Part shown: piece after piece, positions 33,762-41,224 of the stretch | How positions within the stretch are numbered: position 1 is the stretch's first letter | Layout: every line of letters begins with the position of its first letter | NCBI GenBank assembly: GCA_023390055.1 | Contig: JAEWDP010000086.1 | Span: forward strand, 1 to 41,224 | Reading direction: 5' to 3' | Length of the DNA: 41,224 nucleotides | From: Pseudomonadota bacterium | Lineage (GTDB): Bacteria; Pseudomonadota; Alphaproteobacteria; Rhizobiales; Rhizobiaceae | The notes under the pieces: generated by a model | Told to the model about the DNA's origin: nothing | The model's database searches: none | Seen by the model: the letters and a program-made list of their open reading frames with translations, nothing else | Position numbers and translations under genes: made by a program

Positions 33762-34075
33762 GCTCTATCCTTTGCAACCAGGACGCAGGAGGATACAGTC
33801 GCCATTCGATTTGCCACGACTATCGGGCGACAAGGGGCCAGCATAGGCTCAGGCTGACGGGTTTTCTGCCCGCAGGTTCCGATCAGAAATCTTGCCCGAG
33901 GCGGCAAATTGCGGGATGCCTCTCAGTGAAGCGATAGAGCAGTCACCTCACCGGCCGGTTCAACGGGCATTCAGCCACAATAACAGCGCAACTTGCGCAG
34001 CCTCCAGTTTGAACAGATGCTCGTCACACCCATTCTCAGCAACACGCAGCAACGCTACGCTGCCTTGCGGGCATA

Positions 34076-34960
34076 TCAGATCCGCTTCAATCGCCAATCG
34101 GCAAACAGACCTGCCCTCTTTGAGTAGCCATCCGTATCAAACCCCGCAAAAAGCCCGTCCTCTGTAACCAGAACGGTGCGCCAGCCTCTCGCCGACGCTC
34201 CCATGATGTCGGTATGCAGCGTGTCGCCGCACATTGCGATCCTTGATGGCGATAGTCCTGGAAGGGTATCTTCCACAAGTCGATAGACCTCCGGAAATGG
34301 CTTGCCGAAAAAGCGAACCTGTCCTGGATGCCGATCTGCAATCCGATGTCCGAAATGTCCAGGCTCCAGGGAAAAACCATGGTCGCGCGGGGCAACAAGA
34401 TCAGGATTGGCAATCACCAGCGGACGTGGGTGCGCATCCATTGCGGCTTCAAGCAGTGCCTGGCGATCTTCGTTCCAGTCCGTCGTCGACAAGAACAGGA
34501 AACCACCGACGTCATGATAGGCGCCGGCATCGTCACCCAGCCGGGTAACAGGTGCTCCAATATCATCAAGGGAATCATCTTGTGCAGCCATCACGCCCAG
34601 CTTGACGTCTGGAAGGTTTTGCAAAGCCGCATCGCGGCTCGTGACGATTTCGCTTTCATGAACGCGCACGCCAAGCTTCCTGAATTTCTCGACAGCATGC
34701 GCGCGCGCATAACTGGCCGCATTGGTCAGTATGCGGATCTTGCAGCCGCGCGCGCGTAACGCATCTACCCGTCTATCAGCCCCTTCGATCAGGGTATCGC
34801 CGACATTCAAAACACCGAATGCATCGAACACAAAGGCATCGACCGTGTCGGCTATATCGAGGAGCGAGACAATATCAGTAGAACCGGCCAATGAAGGTGC
34901 CGCCGGAAGGCGCGAGCGCACCGACTGATAGCGTTCAAAGATCGTCTCGACGTCGAGCAT
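34076..34960 (-). CDS. HAD-superfamily subclass IIA hydrolase with atypical motif I
   Basis: 294 residues from ATG 34960, which has GATGGGA upstream; ATG 34972 is also possible. HAD-IIA order: motif I FVFDAFGVLNVG, motif II RILTNAAS, the C2 cap, motif III Lys in FFGKPFPEVY, and motif IV GDTLHTDIMGASARGW with VLVTEDGLF. In motif I the second Asp of the usual DxDG is Phe (DAFG), like the DVWG form of some HAD-IIA subfamilies. That Asp is the usual acid/base of phosphatases, so activity may be altered. Divergent from the DeoR operon with a phosphodiesterase, suggesting action on a phosphorylated product of it. Confidence 0.82.
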   Translation of the reverse strand: MLDVETIFERYQSVRSRLPAAPSLAGSTDIVSLLDIADTVDAFVFDAFGVLNVGDTLIEGADRRVDALRARGCKIRILTNAASYARAHAVEKFRKLGVRVHESEIVTSRDAALQNLPDVKLGVMAAQDDSLDDIGAPVTRLGDDAGAYHDVGGFLFLSTTDWNEDRQALLEAAMDAHPRPLVIANPDLVAPRDHGFSLEPGHFGHRIADRHPGQVRFFGKPFPEVYRLVEDTLPGLSPSRIAMCGDTLHTDIMGASARGWRTVLVTEDGLFAGFDTDGYSKRAGLFADWRLKRI

Positions 34961-35130
34961 CGCAATTCCCATCCATACCAAGAACGTTAGCCGTAACCAT
35001 GACCGACCAACCGTCACATCGAAGCGATATCGTATCGTAGCGTCCGGTCACAAAATGAAAAGGAGAAAACGCCATAACAACATAAATGCACAGACATCAT
35101 CGGTACATTTCCAGAATTATGTCAATGAAG

Positions 35131-35174
35131 GGTCAAAAAATGTTGGTTCTTCCAAAATACTTGTTGTTTTGACC
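35131..35174. promoter_or_regulatory. Inverted repeat in the HAD/DeoR intergenic region (candidate DeoR operator)
   Basis: GGTCAAAA (35131-35138) and TTTTGACC (35167-35174) are exact inverted copies separated by 28 bp, 46 bp before the DeoR ATG. The right half contains TTGACC, a possible -35 box, so a bound repressor would block transcription of the operon. Assignment to the DeoR protein is by position. Confidence 0.5.
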
Positions 35175-35220
35175 GCAACCCTGCCCTAGCCTGCTGCCAG
35201 CAGGAGTGGATCAGGTCTCA

Positions 35221-36000
35221 ATGTCCGACAAGAAGCGTAGACGTCGCGAGAAGATAATGGGCCTTGTGCTGGAGCGCGGGGCAATTTCAGTCGGAGCGCT
35301 GGCCGAAATCCTCAATGTCTCGATGCAGACGATCCGTCGCGATATCGATGACCTGTGTGCGGACGAGAACCTGCACCGCCTTCATGGTCGGGTCGAATTG
35401 GCAAAGGATGCCCTCAACACACCGTTTGATGAACGCAGGGACACCAATCTTGCTGCCAAGCAGGCCATTGGCGAGGCCGCAGCGAGCCTCATCCCGGACG
35501 GTTCAAGCCTCTTCATCTCCATTGGATCGACGGCACTTGCCGTTGCACGTGCTTTGCGCGCCCGCAAGGGATTGACCGTCATCACCAACAATCTCAGCGC
35601 CGCGATGGCCTTGAGCGATGAATTGTCGAACCGTATCATCATTCCCGGTGGCGAATTGCGACTGCCCGATCGCGACATGCTTGGTGACGAGGTCTTAAAC
35701 TTCTTTGCCCGCTATCGCACGGAATTTGGTATCTTCGGGACGGCAGGTGTTGCCGCTGACGGCAACCTGCTTGAGTTTCATTCGGCTGAAGTCAGGGTTG
35801 CCGGGCAGATGCGATCAAATGCGCAAACCTCCATCCTGGTTATCGATCACACGAAATTCGGACGCCTGGCACCAGCGCTCGGCCCAAATCTGTCCGAGAT
35901 CGACCGCGTGGTCCTCGACCGCCGGCCGGGTCCGGAATTCGACGGCCTGATTGATCAGGCCTCTGCACGCATGATTTTTGCGGAAAAGGACACACCATGA
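35221..36000 (+). CDS. DeoR/GlpR-family transcriptional regulator
   Basis: 259 residues from ATG 35221; an in-frame GTG at 35206 overlaps the purine-rich CAGGAG site and is less likely. HTH: KIMGLVLERGAISVGALAEILNVSMQTIRRDIDDL in part (about residues 12-45), followed by RLHGRVELA, the DeoR wing. The effector domain has LFISIGSTALAVARAL and VITNNLSAAMALS, the phosphate-sugar isomerase-like DeoR C domain that senses sugar or glycerol phosphates. Its stop overlaps the ATPase start (ATGA), so it is the first gene of the operon it probably represses. Confidence 0.9.
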   Translation: MSDKKRRRREKIMGLVLERGAISVGALAEILNVSMQTIRRDIDDLCADENLHRLHGRVELAKDALNTPFDERRDTNLAAKQAIGEAAASLIPDGSSLFISIGSTALAVARALRARKGLTVITNNLSAAMALSDELSNRIIIPGGELRLPDRDMLGDEVLNFFARYRTEFGIFGTAGVAADGNLLEFHSAEVRVAGQMRSNAQTSILVIDHTKFGRLAPALGPNLSEIDRVVLDRRPGPEFDGLIDQASARMIFAEKDTP

Positions 36001-37034
36001 CGTCCGCACCTCTTGTTGTCCTGGATAACGTTGCCAAGCGCTGGAATGGGCAACTCGGCGTCGAGCATATCAATCTTGAAATCGAAGACGGCTCGTTCGT
36101 CGCGCTCCTTGGCCCATCAGGTTGCGGAAAGTCGACCACCTTGCGATTGCTGGCCGGACTGGAAACGGCCGACGAAGGCAAGATCACGATCAGCGGCCGC
36201 GATGTCACCACTGCACCGGCAGCCGAGCGCAATTTGTCGATGGTGTTCCAGTCCTATGCACTGTTTCCCCATCTGAGCGTGGCAGAAAACGTGGTCTTCG
36301 GCCTGAAGGTCCGCAGGACCCCGAAAGCCGAGCGCGCAGAAAAACTTGCCCGCGCGCTCAAGATCACTGGTCTGGAAGGCTATGAAAGCCGCAAGCCCGG
36401 AGAATTGTCCGGAGGACAGCGCCAGCGCGTTGCGCTTGCGCGCGCAATCGTTGCTGGCAAGCGTTTATGTCTGATGGACGAGCCGCTTTCCAATCTCGAT
36501 GCCAAGCTGCGCAACTCCGTGCGCAAGGACATCAAGCGACTGCAGCGTGACCTTGGCATAACGGTCGTCTACGTCACCCATGATCAGACCGAGGCAATGA
36601 GCATGGCCGACAAGGTCGTCCTGATGAAGGACGGTCACATCCAGCAGGTCGGATCACCCGAGGACCTCTATAATCGCCCGATGAACACCTTCGTGGCCGA
36701 ATTCGTCGGCGCACCTCCAATGGCGCTGATAAAGTCGACGGCGCTGGAAGGCTTTTCACCTGGTCAGATTCTTGGCATCCGGGCTGAAAAAATCGAGATC
36801 GTGCAACGGGGACAGGGTCGGCTCGTCTGCGACGTCAGCGAGTGCGAGTATCTTGGAGCAGAAACCCTCATCGGATTGTCACATCCGCACGCTACAGGAC
36901 TGTCTGTCCTTCGGCCCGGACCTGCATCCGTGCCGATCGGCGAGGAGGTATCCATTCATTTCGACGACCGTGATCTGCATCTCTTCGACGACCAGGGGCG
37001 CAGACTGGACACACAAACTTCCCGTGCATCGTGA
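35997..37034 (+). CDS. ABC transporter ATP-binding protein (UgpC/MalK type)
   Basis: 345 residues. Walker A GPSGCGKST (about 38-46), Q-loop VFQSYALFPH, signature LSGGQRQRVALARAI, Walker B LCLMDEPLSNLDAKLR and switch THDQTEAM. The C-terminal 110 residues form a TOBE-like regulatory domain starting near VGAPPMALIKS, somewhat shorter than in MalK. It is typical of importers for sugars and glycerol phosphates. Coupled to the DeoR gene by a four-base overlap. Confidence 0.93.
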   Translation: MTSAPLVVLDNVAKRWNGQLGVEHINLEIEDGSFVALLGPSGCGKSTTLRLLAGLETADEGKITISGRDVTTAPAAERNLSMVFQSYALFPHLSVAENVVFGLKVRRTPKAERAEKLARALKITGLEGYESRKPGELSGGQRQRVALARAIVAGKRLCLMDEPLSNLDAKLRNSVRKDIKRLQRDLGITVVYVTHDQTEAMSMADKVVLMKDGHIQQVGSPEDLYNRPMNTFVAEFVGAPPMALIKSTALEGFSPGQILGIRAEKIEIVQRGQGRLVCDVSECEYLGAETLIGLSHPHATGLSVLRPGPASVPIGEEVSIHFDDRDLHLFDDQGRRLDTQTSRAS

Positions 37035-37081
37035 AAAGCGCACGGGCTGACTTACGACAAACGTCAACCAGGGAGGACAAA

Positions 37082-38356
37082 ATGAACTACATTTCAAGAA
37101 CTGGTCTCGCACTGGCAGGCCTTATGGCGGCAACGGCACTCAGCTTTCCCGCCTATGCTCAGCAGACCGAACTCACGATGTACTATCCAATTGCTGTCGG
37201 CGGTCCACTGACCGATGTGGTGGACGGCATGGTCGAGGAATTCGAGGCTGCAAACCCCGACATCAAGGTCAATGCCATCTATTCGGGCAATTACGACGAC
37301 ACGCGCGTGCGTGCTCTGTCAGCCATCAATTCGGGTGAACCGGCACAGCTTGCCGTCCTGTTTTCGATCGACGCCTACGATCTCATCGAACAGGATATCA
37401 TCACCCCGTTCGACGAGTTGGTCACCGACGATGAAGGAAAGGCCTGGCTCGACAGCTTCTACCCGGCACTGATGGCGAACGGACAGATAGAAGGCCACAC
37501 ATGGGGGATCCCGTTCCAGCGTTCCACCATCGTCGCCTATTACAACAAGGACAAGTTCCGCGAGGCTGGCCTTGATCCGGAAAGCCCGCCAACGACCTGG
37601 GACGAGATGGTGGAGGCTGGAAAAGCCCTTACCAAGGATGGCACTTTCGGGCTGATGATCCCGTCAACAGGCTATCCGTACTGGATGTTCCAGGCCCTTG
37701 CGATCCAGAACGGCAAGGAACTGATGTCGGATGACGGACTGCACACCTATTTCGACGATCCAGCGGTCATCGAAGCACTCGACTTCTGGCATTCGCTGTC
37801 AACCGAACACAAGATCATGCCGGAAGGTACGGTCGAGTGGGGAACACTTCGCCAGGCCTTCCTCGAAGGACAGACGGCCATGATGTGGCACACGACCGGC
37901 AACCTCACTGCCGTCAAGGGCGCAGCCGACTTCGAGTTTGGCGTTTCCGTCCTGCCAGGCAACGTGCAACCGGGCTCACCCACAGGTGGCGGCAATTTCT
38001 ATCTCTTCAAGGACACCACCGATGCGGAACGGGCAGCAGCACTGAAGCTGATCCAGTTCATGACATCGCCTGAGCAGGCTGCACAATGGTCTATCGCAAC
38101 GGGGTATATGGGTGTTTCGCCGGCGTCCTATGAGACAGAAGCCCTGCAGTCCTACACGCAAGACTTCCCGCCAGCCCTTGTGGCACGCAATCAGCTCGAA
38201 AACGCGATTGCCGAATTTTCCACCTTCGAGACAGCCCGTGTTCGCGACGGTCTGAACAACGCTATCCAGGCTGTACTGACGGGCTCGAAGGATTCCAAGA
38301 CGGCTCTCGGTGAAGCACAGGCAGCCGCCGAGCGACTGCTTGAACCCTATCGCTGA
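37082..38356 (+). CDS. Periplasmic ABC substrate-binding protein, UgpB-like
   Basis: 424 residues. AGGGAGGA precedes ATG 37082. Signal peptide of about 26 residues ending FPAYA before QQTELTMYY. The mature protein shows the order seen in UgpB-type receptors: VEEFEAANPDIKVNAIYSGNYDDT in part, GIPFQRSTIVAYYNKDKFREAGLDPESPP in part, and FLEGQTAMMWHTTGN. UgpB binds glycerol-3-phosphate and glycerophosphocholine; the downstream phosphodiesterase supports a phosphodiester ligand (inference). The alternative is a sugar. Confidence 0.9.
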   Translation: MNYISRTGLALAGLMAATALSFPAYAQQTELTMYYPIAVGGPLTDVVDGMVEEFEAANPDIKVNAIYSGNYDDTRVRALSAINSGEPAQLAVLFSIDAYDLIEQDIITPFDELVTDDEGKAWLDSFYPALMANGQIEGHTWGIPFQRSTIVAYYNKDKFREAGLDPESPPTTWDEMVEAGKALTKDGTFGLMIPSTGYPYWMFQALAIQNGKELMSDDGLHTYFDDPAVIEALDFWHSLSTEHKIMPEGTVEWGTLRQAFLEGQTAMMWHTTGNLTAVKGAADFEFGVSVLPGNVQPGSPTGGGNFYLFKDTTDAERAAALKLIQFMTSPEQAAQWSIATGYMGVSPASYETEALQSYTQDFPPALVARNQLENAIAEFSTFETARVRDGLNNAIQAVLTGSKDSKTALGEAQAAAERLLEPYR

Positions 38357-38416
38357 ACCGTTTGAAGACGATGCGCACCGGCCAGACCGGATCGGTGCGC
38401 ATGTCGTGAAGGCACA

Positions 38417-39313
38417 ATGATGGTCCGCAATATCAATATCGAGCGTCGCCAACAGGCGGTCTATGGCTGGTTGCTGCTTTTTCCGGCAGGCGTTCTTCTG
38501 TCGCTTTTTGCCTTCTATCCGACGATTGCAACGTTTTGGGCAAGCCTCTTTTCTCGCGGCACCCGGCGCAACCCTTCCGAGTTCCTGGGGGCGGGAAACT
38601 ATATCGCCCTCTTCAACGACCCGACTTTCTGGACCGTCGTTCAAAACAACCTTCTTTATGCTGCCGTGACAGTGCCGGTCTCGATCGGCATTGCATTGGC
38701 AATGGCGCTTTGGGCAAATTCAAAGATCCCTGTGCGCGGTTTCGTGCGAACGGCGTATTTCACGCCGACGGTCTTGCCGATGATCGCTGCCGCCAATCTC
38801 TGGCTGTTCTTCTATACCCCAGGCCTCGGCGTCCTTGATCAGATCGGAAGCGTATTCGGCTTTTCGGCCGTCAATTGGCTCGGCCGCCCGGAAACTGCTC
38901 TGTGGGCAATCATCATCGTGACGATCTGGAAGGAGGCAGGCTTCTTCATGATCTTCTATCTCGCCGCCTTGCAGACGATCCCGGAGGATCTTCGCGAGGC
39001 AGCCGACATCGAAGGGGCAAGCCGGTGGACCTATACGCGTCGTATCGTTCTTCCTCTCCTGATGCCGACAACGCTCTTCATCATGGTCAACGCAATGATC
39101 AATTCGGTGAAGCTGATCGATCATCTGTTCATCCTGACGAAGGGCGGGCCAAACGATGCCTCGAAGCTGATCCTCTACTATATCTGGGAAATGGCCTTCG
39201 CGTTCTTTGATGCACCGAGCGCGGCTGCCATGACCATGCTCGTCCTCCTCGTCTTGTGTGTCGTTGCCGCAATCCAGTTCTTTTTCATCGACCGCAGGAC
39301 ACATTACCAATGA
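38417..39313 (+). CDS. ABC transporter permease, UgpA/MalF type
   Basis: 298 residues with six membrane helices. The first helix is GWLLLFPAGVLLSLFAFYPTI in part (about residues 17-37), usual for UgpA-like permeases. The EAA loop that docks on the ATPase reads EAADIEGASRWTYTRRIVLPLLMP in part (about 193-216). Two adjacent ATG codons (38417 and 38420) follow GAAGG; the first is used. The stop overlaps the next permease start (ATGA). Sixty bases separate it from the binding-protein gene. Confidence 0.92.
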   Translation: MMVRNINIERRQQAVYGWLLLFPAGVLLSLFAFYPTIATFWASLFSRGTRRNPSEFLGAGNYIALFNDPTFWTVVQNNLLYAAVTVPVSIGIALAMALWANSKIPVRGFVRTAYFTPTVLPMIAAANLWLFFYTPGLGVLDQIGSVFGFSAVNWLGRPETALWAIIIVTIWKEAGFFMIFYLAALQTIPEDLREAADIEGASRWTYTRRIVLPLLMPTTLFIMVNAMINSVKLIDHLFILTKGGPNDASKLILYYIWEMAFAFFDAPSAAAMTMLVLLVLCVVAAIQFFFIDRRTHYQ

Positions 39314-40119
39314 CCCGGCTCATGCGACATGGTGAGGCAGCCGCCGCATTCCTCCTGGCACTGGTGTGGGTATCGCCCCTGCTTTTCGCCTTCTGGGCGG
39401 CATTTCACGCGACATCTGATGCGGTCAACCTCAATGTCTTTGCTCCATGGACGCTGGAAAATTTCCGCATTGCATGGGCCGGAGCACCCTGGCTGCGCTA
39501 TTTCCTGAACACCTTCATTCTCGTCACGATCGTACTGGCCGGCCAGTTGGTCCTGACGACGCTCGCCGGCTTTGCATTTGCCCAGTTGAAGTTTCCAGGT
39601 CGCGACTTCGTATTCGTCCTCATTCTCATGCAGCTCTTCATCCTGCCCGAGGTCCTCATCGTCGAGAACTACGCGATGGTGTCGCGTCTTGGACTGTTCG
39701 ACACGATCCTCGGTGTCGGCATGCCCTACATGGCAAGTGCCTTCGGGATCTTTTTGATGCGTCAGGCATTCAAGTCGGTCCCGATCGAACTCCACGAGGC
39801 CGCAAAGATCGAGGGCTGCAGCCTGCTCGGCATCCTCTGGCGCGTCTATGTGCCGCTCGCAAGACCCACCTATCTGGCATATGCTCTCGTGTCGGTTTCA
39901 ACGCACTGGAACAATTTCCTGTGGCCCTTGATCGTGACCAACTCTGCTGACACACGGCCACTGACTGTCGGCCTGTCCATCTTCGGCGCACCGGAAAGCG
40001 GTGTAAACATCAGCATCATCTCGGCGGCAACGATGATGACGGTAGCGCCGCTCTTGATCACCTTTCTTCTCTTCCAGCGTCAGTTCGTGCAAGCCTTCCT
40101 GCGCACCGGCATCAAGTAG
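39310..40119 (+). CDS. ABC transporter permease, UgpE/MalG type
   Basis: 269 residues, six membrane helices. The start ATG 39310 overlaps the previous gene by four bases, which decides between it and longer frames. The EAA motif is HEAAKIEGCSLLGILWRVYVPLARP in part (about residues 160-183). The remainder, such as TTLAGFAFAQLKFPGRD and the SVSTHWNNFLWPLIV segment, is usual for the family. Pairs with the 38417 permease. Confidence 0.92.
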   Translation: MTRLMRHGEAAAAFLLALVWVSPLLFAFWAAFHATSDAVNLNVFAPWTLENFRIAWAGAPWLRYFLNTFILVTIVLAGQLVLTTLAGFAFAQLKFPGRDFVFVLILMQLFILPEVLIVENYAMVSRLGLFDTILGVGMPYMASAFGIFLMRQAFKSVPIELHEAAKIEGCSLLGILWRVYVPLARPTYLAYALVSVSTHWNNFLWPLIVTNSADTRPLTVGLSIFGAPESGVNISIISAATMMTVAPLLITFLLFQRQFVQAFLRTGIK

Positions 40120-40137
40120 AAGGTTTGAACAGACCAC

Positions 40138-40929
40138 ATGCCACGCATCCTGCACCTCACAGATACCCATCTTGTCGCCCCGCCAGGGCGCGTTTGCGGG
40201 GTACTTGATACGGCCGACCTCTTTCAGCAATCGATTTCGGCGGTAAAGGCTGCACTTCCAAGAATAGGCCCGATCGATGCAATCCTGGTCACTGGCGATG
40301 TCAGCGACGATGGCAGCATTGAAAGCTACGAGCTCTTTCGCAGCATGGTCGAGCCACTTGGCCTGCCTCTTCTGGTGATCCCCGGAAACCACGACAGGCG
40401 CGAAGAGATGCGAAAAGCCTTCGCCGATCTCTGCCTGTTCAGCGACACCGGCCGACTTGACTGGGTGCGCGATCTTGATGGGCTGAGAATTGTCGGGATT
40501 GACACGCTGGTCGAAGGATCGGGGGGCGGTGTGATCGAGGACACAACACTCGCCTTTCTTGAAACGGCCCTTGGCAAGGCCGGTCCGACCATCCTTGCAA
40601 TGCATCACCCACCATTTTCGTCCGGGATCCGTTTCATGGATGACATCGGGCTTAAAGACATAGGCGGGCTTCAGGATATCTTGAGGCGCGCAACGGCCGA
40701 TATCCGCATCCTGTGCGGTCATCTGCATCTGACCGCCACCGGTTCGATCGGGAGATTTCCTGCCATCGTCGGCCCTTCGACATGCAGCACGTTCCAGATC
40801 GATTTCAGGCCCGATGCACCCGAGGGATTCTTTACGGGCGGCGGTGGCTTCATGATCCATGACTGGTCGGAAGGCTTTCGCAGTATGACGATACCAGCTG
40901 CAATCGGGAATGGGCCCTTCCCGTTCTAG
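40138..40929 (+). CDS. Calcineurin-like phosphodiesterase of the GpdQ/CpdA family
   Basis: 263 residues. All five metallophosphoesterase motifs are present: LTDTH (D-x-H, residues about 6-10), TGDVSDDG (G-D-x-x-D), PGNHDRR (G-N-H-D), MHHPP and GHLH. The two-metal site is therefore intact. GpdQ cleaves glycerophosphodiesters and CpdA cleaves cyclic AMP; length and order fit both. The position, 18 bp after a UgpE-like permease with no signal peptide, favours cytoplasmic cleavage of an imported phosphodiester (inference). It closes the operon. Confidence 0.9.
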   Translation: MPRILHLTDTHLVAPPGRVCGVLDTADLFQQSISAVKAALPRIGPIDAILVTGDVSDDGSIESYELFRSMVEPLGLPLLVIPGNHDRREEMRKAFADLCLFSDTGRLDWVRDLDGLRIVGIDTLVEGSGGGVIEDTTLAFLETALGKAGPTILAMHHPPFSSGIRFMDDIGLKDIGGLQDILRRATADIRILCGHLHLTATGSIGRFPAIVGPSTCSTFQIDFRPDAPEGFFTGGGGFMIHDWSEGFRSMTIPAAIGNGPFPF

Positions 40930-41034
40930 AAGACAATCAAGATCCAGAAACTTAACATCGCGGCTAAACCGGCGAGTTGAACAGCCCCCATCTTCCGGAC
41001 AGTTCTGACGCCATGCAAAACGCACAATGACCGC

Positions 41035-41069
41035 AATAATGAACGACAATTTCATAGTTGTTCATTATT
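41035..41069. promoter_or_regulatory. Perfect 10-bp inverted repeat upstream of the last gene
   Basis: AATAATGAAC (41035-41044) and GTTCATTATT (41060-41069) are exact inverted copies with a 15-bp spacer; a further GAAC follows at 41073-41076. It is AT-rich and lies about 130 bp before the ATG at 41200, fitting an operator better than a terminator. Confidence 0.45.
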
Positions 41070-41199
41070 ACTGAACAATCTGTTGCCATTTTGACGGCTT
41101 CCGAAAGCGGATCAGAACCTCCATCTTCAGGTCACAGCGAACGACAACAACGGTTTGTTGCTCACGCCAGACAAAATTATTGATCAGGAGATAGACAAC

Positions 41200-41224
41200 A
41201 TGTCCAAGTTCATCATCACAGCCA
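41200..41224 (+). CDS. Start of an unidentified gene (partial, 8 residues)
   Basis: ATG 41200 follows TCAGGAGA with a spacing of about eight bases, a strong ribosome site, and reads MSKFIITA before the window ends. Too short to identify. The 270 bp before it hold an inverted repeat and no other gene. Confidence 0.55.

Larger units (their letters stand above)
32755..34075. other. Gene-poor stretch of about 1.3 kb with two similar GC-rich hairpins
   Basis: No frame here gives a recognisable product. The longest (33196-33660, plus strand) reads through the first hairpin and has no family feature. The region holds the two GC-rich hairpins listed separately, and a 7-bp hairpin TTTCTCT/AGAGAAA at 33565-33582. 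AT-rich patches alternate with C-runs. It may carry small RNA genes or be decayed sequence. Confidence 0.5.

Noticed and set aside
33910..33975. tRNA-like look of a GGTTCAA stretch
   Set aside because: No cloverleaf: acceptor and anticodon arms do not pair.
39898..41055. 385-residue minus-strand open frame
   Set aside because: Antisense to the permease and phosphodiesterase genes, whose motifs are complete; no family feature in the shadow product.
1..41224. CRISPR array or prophage
   Set aside because: No regularly spaced repeats and no phage structural, integrase or packaging genes were seen.

Overview
The window looks like chromosomal or chromid DNA of an alphaproteobacterium, most probably of the Hyphomicrobiales (Rhizobiales). 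It has moderately high GC and densely packed, translationally coupled operons (ATGA, GTGA and TGATG junctions). Its gene families suit that group: TctABC with an FCD-GntR regulator, a SRAP protein, a RES-Xre toxin-antitoxin pair, Liv-type and Ugp-like ABC importers, and many LysR/GntR/DeoR regulators. No rRNA, tRNA, CRISPR array or intact prophage was seen. The genus cannot be fixed from the sequence alone.

Layout. (1) 1-2934: tctA (cut by the window edge), tctB and tctC on the minus strand, divergent from an FCD-family GntR regulator; the shared intergenic region has two perfect TGTCGACA palindromes 63 bp apart, one overlapping a good tctC promoter. (2) 3114-5060: a SRAP/YedK-type DNA-protein crosslink protein and a RES toxin/Xre antitoxin pair. 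(3) 5357-11673, plus strand: a catabolic operon with a KstD-like flavoprotein, a ThDP enzyme with the GHG motif of ring-opening hydrolases rather than acetolactate synthases, a cupin, an aldehyde dehydrogenase, and a xylose-isomerase-like TIM barrel gene broken by an in-frame TAA. (4) 11740-18939, minus strand: SDR, GST-like protein, Tat-exported binding protein, LivH, an 844-aa LivM-LivG-LivF fusion and a LysR regulator. Regions 3 and 4 meet tail to tail and plausibly form one import and degradation module for a cyclic compound (inference).

(5) 19300-24973: a truncated IS200-type transposase followed by a 1707-aa fusion of a DEDD exonuclease-like domain, a RecQ helicase and a UvrD-type helicase. 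(6) 25117-31372: a putative Na+/H+ antiporter with a structured leader, a saccharopine-dehydrogenase-family oxidoreductase, a YecA/SEC-C protein, a nitroreductase-EamA operon and its divergent LysR regulator. (7) 31446-34075: a frameshifted small gene, an SDR, and about 1.3 kb without a convincing gene that holds two GC-rich hairpins with different stems but the same 14-base loop core. (8) 34076-40929: an atypical HAD-IIA phosphatase divergent from a DeoR-ABC-type importer-phosphodiesterase operon, which reads as uptake and hydrolysis of a phosphodiester such as a glycerophosphodiester (inference). The window ends just inside a new plus-strand gene behind a 10-bp inverted repeat.

Starts were moved inward from the longest open frame where a Shine-Dalgarno sequence, signal peptide or catalytic N-terminal Cys decides it. 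All assignments rest on reading motifs by eye; no database search was run.
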